DNA from: Agromyces sp. ISL-38
Lineage (GTDB): Bacteria > Actinomycetota > Actinomycetes > Actinomycetales > Microbacteriaceae
DNA length: 64,000 nucleotides
Direction of reading: 5' to 3'
Assembly (NCBI RefSeq): GCF_018613935.1
Contig: NZ_JAGGPF010000009.1
Coordinates: 434,001-498,000, forward strand
Positions 58,526 to 64,000 of the stretch are shown here, one piece after another. The notes below the pieces were generated by a model. That model had not been told where the DNA came from, did not search any database, and worked only from the letters and a program-made list of their open reading frames with translations. The position numbers and the translations under genes are program-made. Within the stretch, counting starts at the first letter, position 1, and every line of letters begins with the position of its first letter.

Positions 58526-61500
58526 CTATTTGTCTTCATCCTCGTCATCCTCGAAGTCCCGCCGATCCCGCTCGATCATGGCTCGTAGGACTTCTGCAGA
58601 CTGTTCGAATACGGTGTGGAGGTGTGGGTCGGTCTCGTCGGCAGCGGCTTGCTCGTTCGCTGCGAGAGCCGCGTTGAGTTCGTCTGACACGCCATTGGAC
58701 CCGCTCCAGTGGTGCGGGCGCGTGCCGTAGCTGACCTGCTCTTCAATCTCCGTTTGCATCTCTGCCCCGTTGTTTCGGGCGTTGGTCAACACGGCTAAGG
58801 CAAGCGCCGGGGACGTGGCTGCCCAAGTCTGAGAACTTGCAAGGCTTCGGACTAGCTCAGCTGTCTGCTCCGCATTCAAATCGGGGATGTGGGTGGCGAT
58901 CGCATCGCCCAGTGACTGAGAGAAGGACTCGCCTCCGATGATCTCCAGTATCGAGTCGAGTGTGCCCGCTTCGGTTCCGGCCCGGATCTCGCTGACCAAC
59001 CAGTCCGCAACCACGGTTGGTTGCATACGGAATGCCTCGATCAGCTCGTGATCGAGGCTGTGTCGTGACGTCTCGCTGAGGCCGTCGACCCCCATTAGCG
59101 AGTCGAGTATGAGCGCAAGATGGAGGGGCGCCAACTTGACAAGAATGTGTTGAGCCATCCATTCGGTCCAGTCACTCGCGACGATGAGCTTGATGACTTG
59201 GGCCGCATCGTCCGGACTCAGTTCTGCTGCCCAGTCCTCGTCGATCCGCCATGCGTCGAAGAGAACGCGCTCGATCGTCTTGGGCTCTGCTTGCTGCCCC
59301 ATCAGGGCGTTCGCGGTGCTTGCAACGCTGGCTACAAGGTCGGGCCCCATGGATGCTAGGTACTCCTGGCAAACCGGCTCGGACGCATCCCTCATTCCCT
59401 GCTCTCTCAGATCGTGCAGGTCCGCTCGATTCTCTGATTCGAGGGAGTTGTACATTCGGGCAGCAGCGAGTCGTACAGCCTCTCGGGCGGTGCCCATCGA
59501 CGTGAGACGAACGAGCGCAGCCGGCCGGTCTGCCATTAGCAGACCGACCAGCAGAACATGAAGTTGCGCATCCATCACGGGGTGTTGCGCGTCCTCCACA
59601 CGCTCGATCAGGCCTGGGAGGTATTGACGTCGTTCGACCGCGACTGCTTGGAACAGCATTGCCAGGCCGTCTCGGTCGTCCTCTAGGGCGAGAGCAATCT
59701 CATCGAGGGTCTGCGCTATCTGAGCCAATGACTCCTCCGAGAGGCCGGTATGCCAGAGGGAGTCCGCAACTTCGACAGCTTGTCTGCGTCTTGCGGCCGA
59801 GTCCCGTTCCATACGCCGCATGGCGGATTCGCTGTCGCCATCCAGGTCCGAATCCGGATCGCCCCATGCCTCGGCCAGTACACCGCGCTGGCTGGGTACG
59901 GTTGTGAAATGCGATGGCAGGAGAATCTCGGCGAGATCATCATCAACAAGTTGATCCAGCTGGACGAGAAGGCGATAGGCGCGCTTCTTGACCGTTGGCG
60001 ATGCGGCACGTCGGGCGTGCCATTCGATCCCTCGTCGTATTAATCGGCGAACTACATGGCCCGCAGTGCCGTCGGCGATAGCTTCGAGCGCGGTCATCGT
60101 GTCCAGGTCGTCGGCTTCCCACGACTCGACTGCCTCCTGGTCAATCACAAGTCCGAATTGTCCATGCGGGGAGCGAAGCGTATCTGTCAGGAGTTTCACG
60201 GCCTGGGCGGCGCGGCGGATGTCGTCGGCAAGGCCTTGTTCGACTAGCACCGATCTGATTTCGTCTCGAATGGGGTGGGCCCATTCCGCGTTGACGAGGA
60301 ACGGCTCGAACTGGATTGTGCGTCGATCAGCGAGACGAACGCGCGATCCTTCCTTCGCCAGTAGTGCGGTAAGCGGGAACAGCGGTGTTGCAGCATCGGA
60401 GGCCGCACCTGGTGTTTGTAGCCAGAGTCTGACGCGTTCGACGATCCTCGACGGGAAGCTTGGGTCGGCAAGGTTGCCGATGTCCGCCAGAGAATCGATG
60501 ATCACTCGCCGCGGATGCTCCGTGAACTGATTGGTGGGGCGATTGTCGGTTCGGGCAAGTGACCAGATCTCGTCCAGCGCTTGCTCGAGAAGACTTGCGT
60601 CATTGCGTGCGCAATCGGCGAAGAGTTTCGGGAGCGTCTTCTCGACGTCGCCAACTTGGATTGGACGTCCGCCCCAGACGGAAACGAAAAGTTCGTCCTC
60701 GACCACCTCGCTCGGGTTCGAAGTGAGGTAGTTCAATCTCTCGCGAATTCGCAAGAGAGTTTCCATCAGCCTGACGGGTTGACTGAAGGCGAGGTCGGCG
60801 CTGGCGCCGAGGAACGCTTGCAACGTTCTTAGTGAAGCTACGTCGATGAACTCACGAATCTGATCCCAAATGGGTCCGATCACCGACGGCAAACCTTGGC
60901 TCGTGAGCCGCCATTCCAACGAAGCGAGGTTCGTAAGGAGCCGCCAATCATCACTGTCGCCGAACGCCGCCCAGAGCTCTGAGACAAATCCAGTGTCGCT
61001 GCCAAAAGCGATGGCCTCACTTTCAAGAACCTGATCTGCGAGCACCTCCGGAATGACTCGTGAGACCTTTTCCTTTGTCACGAAGGCGCCCTGTTCTGTG
61101 AGAGCCTTCGCGAGGCGGAGGACGTCGGTTCGTTTCATTCCGAGAAAATCGCCGATCACCAATTGTGTGTCTGCGTCTGTGAAATCAACGGTGCCAAGAG
61201 CGGCCACCGTGGCAAGGAATCTCTTGACGAGGTCGGTGTCGAATCCGTGGGGCGATCCGATGAGGACGTCCTCGTATCTTGCGAGAACCTGCCTTCTTAT
61301 CCCGTCGTCAAGCCTGAGGTAGCCGGGTTGGAGTTCTCCGCGGCGAGCCAAGTTCAATGCGACCACGGCCACATAGGGAGCTTCTCGAGCCTGGTTGGCG
61401 AGGTGCTCCCCCAGTCCAGGTGGAAGGGTCAACCCGGCTGCCAAGTCCGCGACCATTGCGCGAGCCTCCTTGAGCGAGAGCTCCCCAACGTCGATGATCT

Positions 61501-61537
61501 CGATCTGCGAATCAGTCAAGCCGGCTCGGAATAGCAC
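58526..61537 (-). CDS. C-terminal part of a frameshifted STAND/helical-repeat defence protein
   Basis: About 1,003 residues continuing the nuclease-ATPase frame at 61516-62481. The first 110 residues (VGELSLKEARAMVADLAAGL, PYVAVVALNLARRGEL) complete the STAND ATPase with its helical arm; the rest is a long alpha-helical region without clear motifs, resembling the target-sensing repeats of antiviral STAND proteins. The end is very acidic (FEDDEDEDK). Codon use and GC are lower than in the rest of the window. If base 61562-61565 (CCCC) had one more C the two frames would join into one protein of about 1,320 residues. Confidence 0.8.
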   Translation of the reverse strand: MLFRAGLTDSQIEIIDVGELSLKEARAMVADLAAGLTLPPGLGEHLANQAREAPYVAVVALNLARRGELQPGYLRLDDGIRRQVLARYEDVLIGSPHGFDTDLVKRFLATVAALGTVDFTDADTQLVIGDFLGMKRTDVLRLAKALTEQGAFVTKEKVSRVIPEVLADQVLESEAIAFGSDTGFVSELWAAFGDSDDWRLLTNLASLEWRLTSQGLPSVIGPIWDQIREFIDVASLRTLQAFLGASADLAFSQPVRLMETLLRIRERLNYLTSNPSEVVEDELFVSVWGGRPIQVGDVEKTLPKLFADCARNDASLLEQALDEIWSLARTDNRPTNQFTEHPRRVIIDSLADIGNLADPSFPSRIVERVRLWLQTPGAASDAATPLFPLTALLAKEGSRVRLADRRTIQFEPFLVNAEWAHPIRDEIRSVLVEQGLADDIRRAAQAVKLLTDTLRSPHGQFGLVIDQEAVESWEADDLDTMTALEAIADGTAGHVVRRLIRRGIEWHARRAASPTVKKRAYRLLVQLDQLVDDDLAEILLPSHFTTVPSQRGVLAEAWGDPDSDLDGDSESAMRRMERDSAARRRQAVEVADSLWHTGLSEESLAQIAQTLDEIALALEDDRDGLAMLFQAVAVERRQYLPGLIERVEDAQHPVMDAQLHVLLVGLLMADRPAALVRLTSMGTAREAVRLAAARMYNSLESENRADLHDLREQGMRDASEPVCQEYLASMGPDLVASVASTANALMGQQAEPKTIERVLFDAWRIDEDWAAELSPDDAAQVIKLIVASDWTEWMAQHILVKLAPLHLALILDSLMGVDGLSETSRHSLDHELIEAFRMQPTVVADWLVSEIRAGTEAGTLDSILEIIGGESFSQSLGDAIATHIPDLNAEQTAELVRSLASSQTWAATSPALALAVLTNARNNGAEMQTEIEEQVSYGTRPHHWSGSNGVSDELNAALAANEQAAADETDPHLHTVFEQSAEVLRAMIERDRRDFEDDEDEDK

Positions 61538-62481
61538 ATTCTTGATCGGATCGATGCCCTGCCCCTCGAGCCCAAGATGAGTTGAGTGCCCTCAACGCTC
61601 CGTTGGTAGGCGAGAAGCGTGGACAGCTGATCTGGGTCCCGATGGATGTCATCGACGAAGATCGTCGCTGGGATCTGGGGCAATTCCTTGAGTGCGTCAA
61701 CGTCGACCTGTCGGCCTGGGCCCAAGGTGAGGATTGGAATCTGGGGTGAGTCCTGTTCGGCTTCACTGAGCGCTTGCGCGAGGATTCTGGATTTGCCTCG
61801 CCCACCTGCGCCAGCCACGACGATGACGCTCGGCCAGTCACGATCGCGGTTCAGTGCGGTGCGTAGCTCCTCCAGTTCTCGGTCACGGCCGACCAGGATC
61901 CCTCTGTCGTTGATGAGATTGTTTTCGTCGGTTCGGGCCGCCAGAACCTGTTCCATCGAAAGGAAGGCATCTTCGCCTGGCGTCTGCAGGTACTGGCGCC
62001 GCCATTGTGGACCCCAAGTGTCGTCAAGGACTTGGCGGCGCTTGTGTAATGGGAGATCTTGGAGCATTCGTCCAAGCCCTCGCTGATCTAGGAGTTCCCA
62101 TTTGGGATGTTCCAGCATTTCCTTCCGCGCTTCACTGGACGCTTCCCCGGAGAACGCCAGATAGTACCGGTCTGCGGTAAAGGTACCGGCCGCGATGTAG
62201 GCCTTCACGTCGCTAGCGGAGAGTGCGTCTTGGCGTTTGCATTGCCACGCGGCGGACGCGCCGTCACTGAAATCTCCTTCGAAGTCGATACCGTCCTGCT
62301 TGTCGCCCTTACGACCCCAGCGTTCCACTCTCGTTACGTGGACGAGCGGCTCCGGGCAGAAGCGGTGCACGCTGAGGAGCCGTTCAACGAAATCTTCGAA
62401 CTCATCTGGAGACAAGAGTGGCGTTGGAACGAGGTCAGCGTTACGCCCCTCTGCGATTCTTCGCACGGCCTCTTTTGTCAT
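61516..62481 (-). CDS. N-terminal part of the same gene: nuclease plus STAND ATPase
   Basis: 321 residues from ATG 62481; the open frame extends in-frame to 62688. The N-terminus is a restriction-endonuclease-like (PD-(D/E)XK, Mrr-type) domain: LSPDEFEDFVERLLSVHRF, GDKQDGIDFEGDF and WQCKRQD giving the D...QxK pattern. The NTPase follows with Walker A VVAGAGGRGKSRIL and Walker B ATIFVDDIHRDPD. The frame ends TQLILGSRGRASIRS and stops; the real continuation (QGIDPIKNVLFRAGL) is in the next frame. Layout nuclease-STAND-repeats matches Avs-type antiphage proteins. Confidence 0.8.
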   Translation of the reverse strand: MTKEAVRRIAEGRNADLVPTPLLSPDEFEDFVERLLSVHRFCPEPLVHVTRVERWGRKGDKQDGIDFEGDFSDGASAAWQCKRQDALSASDVKAYIAAGTFTADRYYLAFSGEASSEARKEMLEHPKWELLDQRGLGRMLQDLPLHKRRQVLDDTWGPQWRRQYLQTPGEDAFLSMEQVLAARTDENNLINDRGILVGRDRELEELRTALNRDRDWPSVIVVAGAGGRGKSRILAQALSEAEQDSPQIPILTLGPGRQVDVDALKELPQIPATIFVDDIHRDPDQLSTLLAYQRSVEGTQLILGSRGRASIRSRMCYSEPA

Positions 62482-62986
62482 GCGGCAATCCTCGCGTCTT
62501 ATCTCTTCATTTGGAGGATCTTTCTCACGCCGTTTTTCAGGTCTCCACCCGGGCGGCAGTGCGTCAGGATACTCCGGCTGTCTGCCAGCGCGTGCGCGCG
62601 CTCGCGTCGCAACGCCTGTGACCCCTCGCGGTACTGATGCGGTCCGGCCTTTCATGATCCATTCGGTTGATACGCGCTGCAGACCCATACTCAGCGAGCT
62701 GGTTCAAACTACTTGATCCCGAGCGGGAGCTCTCAAGCGAATGCACGCAGGCGCTGCGTATTTCACATCTCGACGGTGCGTTCGATCCGGTTACTGCGGG
62801 ACGGGCCAGCATGACTCTCAGGCCGACGCTCGCGCGCGCCCTTCGGCCGCCGAGCCGGTCGAGCTCGGCGAACAGTTCCGTCGCCCCACACTCGGTCAGG
62901 TGCCATTCGCGAGGTGCGGGCCTGGACAGCCCGCCACCTCGTCCAGTATCGCGATCGCATGAGATCGGCGATCGATATGACCGGGC
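62482..62986. other. Region upstream of the STAND gene, no clear gene
   Basis: The minus-strand frame of the nuclease stays open to 62688 (PPGWRPEKRREKDPPNEEIR is credible coding), so its true start could lie there. Right of it, 62700-62986 shows only broken coding-like stretches on the plus strand (VRAWTARHLVQYRDRMRSAI, about 62912-62971) that I could not assign. Mixed GC content and the lack of an intact frame suggest recombination debris. Confidence 0.4.
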
Positions 62987-63193
62987 TCAATCACCCTCCA
63001 TTAGAGATGAAGCCTCGATGGTTTCGAGCTTCGGGTTGGGGGCCGACTCCCCCGGATACAACAGGCCGCGCAAATCGTTGTACAACCCGGCGAGTCGAGC
63101 ATGGAGGCGGACGTACTGCTTCCGAGCGTCCTTTACCCGCTGGGCTTCCGCTGCCTTTTTCTCGTACCGTCGAGCAGGGGTAAAGGAAGTCAT
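62987..63193 (-). CDS. Small charged hypothetical protein
   Basis: 68 residues, MTSFTPARRYEKKAAEAQRV, then KDARKQYVRLHARLAGLYND and LRGLLYPGESAPNPKLETIE. Helical, rich in Lys, Arg and Glu, not recognised. Its ATG overlaps the divergent plus-strand ATG at 63192 (CATG), and its own ribosome binding site is weak. It may be a small defence-associated gene or a fragment. Confidence 0.4.
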   Translation of the reverse strand: MTSFTPARRYEKKAAEAQRVKDARKQYVRLHARLAGLYNDLRGLLYPGESAPNPKLETIEASSLMEGD

Positions 63194-63440
63194 GAGCATT
63201 CTCGAGGCGTCGAAACTCGAACTTGAACTCGCAGCCGAATCGGCCACGCCGGTAGTTGCTGCCGAATCGACGCCGAGCCATCCACACAACTCTTCATCGT
63301 GCATGGCCAAGACGACGCGAGGAAGTACGAGCTGGAGTCCTACCTCCAAGAGTTCACGGATGAGCCCCCGATCATCCTCCATCAGCAGCCAAATGGTGGG
63401 CGTGTGGTGATCGAGAAGTTTGAGGATATTCGGAAGTGCG
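63192..63440 (+). pseudogene. Truncated TIR-like effector gene
   Basis: ATG after AAAGGAAGTC (MSILEASKLELELAAESA), then, after a frame change near 63275, STQLFIVHGQDDARKYELES, FTDEPPIILHQQPNGGRVVI and EKFEDI. This is the opening half of the TIR-like nucleotide-binding domain (PF10137 type: IFIVHG...PIILHEQPN.GRTIIEKFE) used by CBASS and related defence effectors. The match ends abruptly at about 63432 where the SEC-C gene begins in the opposite direction. Frameshift plus truncation make it non-functional. Confidence 0.75.
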
Positions 63441-63443
63441 TTG

Positions 63444-63977
63444 CTACCTCGCTATGTGGTTGCCGCCCACGGTGATCGAGCCATCGTCTCCCAAGCCCAT
63501 CACGTCCACCTCGCTTGCTGCGTGTTTGAGAATCATGAAACGCATGCCAATCTGCTGCGTGTACGGCGCACTAATTTGCTGCCCGCCAGGACGGGTTCGC
63601 CGACCGTGGCAGGCCTTGTACTTGAGCCCGCTTCCGCACGGGCACGGACTATTCCGTGGGCTGTTCGGCACGCTGACTACAGCTTGATCCACCCTTGAGG
63701 TCGAACCGTCGATCATGATGTGTGCCCCGCGGTCGTCCCATGCAGCGATCACATGCGCAGCAAGCGGGATGCTACGAGCTGCCGTGGCCGCGTGATACCT
63801 ACTTTCGCAGGGGATCGTTGGGTCAGGCGGCACTATGATGCTCGTCACTCGCTCACCAACGGTGGCCTCTAGCTGCGCGATTCGCTTAATCACTTCGGCG
63901 GTCATCTGAGCAAGAACGTCTGTGCGCCGCGACCGGTTGACCGCCTCAACTATCCTCGTGATTTCGCCCTGGTTCAC
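63444..63977 (-). CDS. SEC-C motif protein
   Basis: 177 residues, GTG start. An N-terminal helical part (EAVNRSRRTDVLAQMTAEVI) and a middle region (SIIVPPDPTIPCESRYHAAT) not recognised, then the SEC-C zinc motif NSPCPCGSGLKYKACHGR near residue 120 and a 50-residue tail with Ile/Gly-rich strands. SEC-C modules bind zinc and occur in SecA and in many mobile or defence-linked proteins. It abuts the truncated TIR-like gene. Confidence 0.75.
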   Translation of the reverse strand: MNQGEITRIVEAVNRSRRTDVLAQMTAEVIKRIAQLEATVGERVTSIIVPPDPTIPCESRYHAATAARSIPLAAHVIAAWDDRGAHIMIDGSTSRVDQAVVSVPNSPRNSPCPCGSGLKYKACHGRRTRPGGQQISAPYTQQIGMRFMILKHAASEVDVMGLGDDGSITVGGNHIAR

Positions 63978-64000
63978 ATGGGCTGCCCCGCTCCCTATGG

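Overview
The window is from a high-GC actinomycete, most likely a Microbacteriaceae member of the Agromyces/Microbacterium/Leifsonia type. The grounds are GC-rich codon usage, strong AGGAG-type ribosome binding sites, dense use of the GGATGCC/GGCATCC word, and the family-typical palindromic repeat with GTATCGAAACCA and GAGTAGC ends. The genus is inferred. No rRNA, tRNA, CRISPR array or transposase was seen.

Layout. 1-4.8 kb: sugar ABC importer, class II aldolase (cut by the left edge) and divergent DeoR regulator. 4.8-5.8 kb: HEPN/MNT toxin-antitoxin pair between palindromic repeats. 5.8-13.7 kb: housekeeping and orphan genes (two GNATs, cupin, bifunctional nuclease, squalene-cyclase-like protein, CHY zinc finger, MarR/YCII, sufS-sufU, YdcF). 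14.0-20.3 kb: orphan diaminobutyrate-type aminotransferase, tandem palindromic repeats, a tmsA-tmsB pair for 10-methyl fatty acids, and a lone QcrB paralogue. 22.0-24.8 kb: a compact four-gene operon of a helical-repeat protein, an 85-residue acidic peptide with three 24-residue repeats, a JmjC oxygenase and a sucrase/ferredoxin-like protein. 24.9-33.6 kb: cell-envelope and stress genes, including an ECF41-type sigma factor divergent from an NAD(P)-binding protein, with a matching promoter on each strand.

34.1-47.9 kb is a glycoside-utilisation island (GH3, ABC importer, TetR, serine hydrolase, GH78 rhamnosidase, LacI, secreted sialidase-like protein). Three near-identical sites containing GTCA-N-TGA or a close variant link three of its promoters. 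GC content looks lower there and gene fragments lie at its left border. 48-58.3 kb: LysR/flavoprotein, rifamycin ADP-ribosyltransferase with a double-MerR regulator, immunity-like and VOC proteins, LysE, S4, sulfatase-modifying-factor-like protein, shortened AlkD-like protein, VanY-VanZ.

58.5-64.0 kb is clearly lower in GC and looks like a degraded defence island: a nuclease-STAND-helical-repeat gene (Avs-like layout) split by a one-base frameshift, a fragment of a TIR-like effector, and a SEC-C protein.

The strongest candidates for something undescribed are the JmjC/repeat-peptide operon, the YefM-headed MNT antitoxin with its TGTACA operator, the QcrB paralogue that has lost exactly the heme bH ligand pair, and the paired ECF41 promoters.
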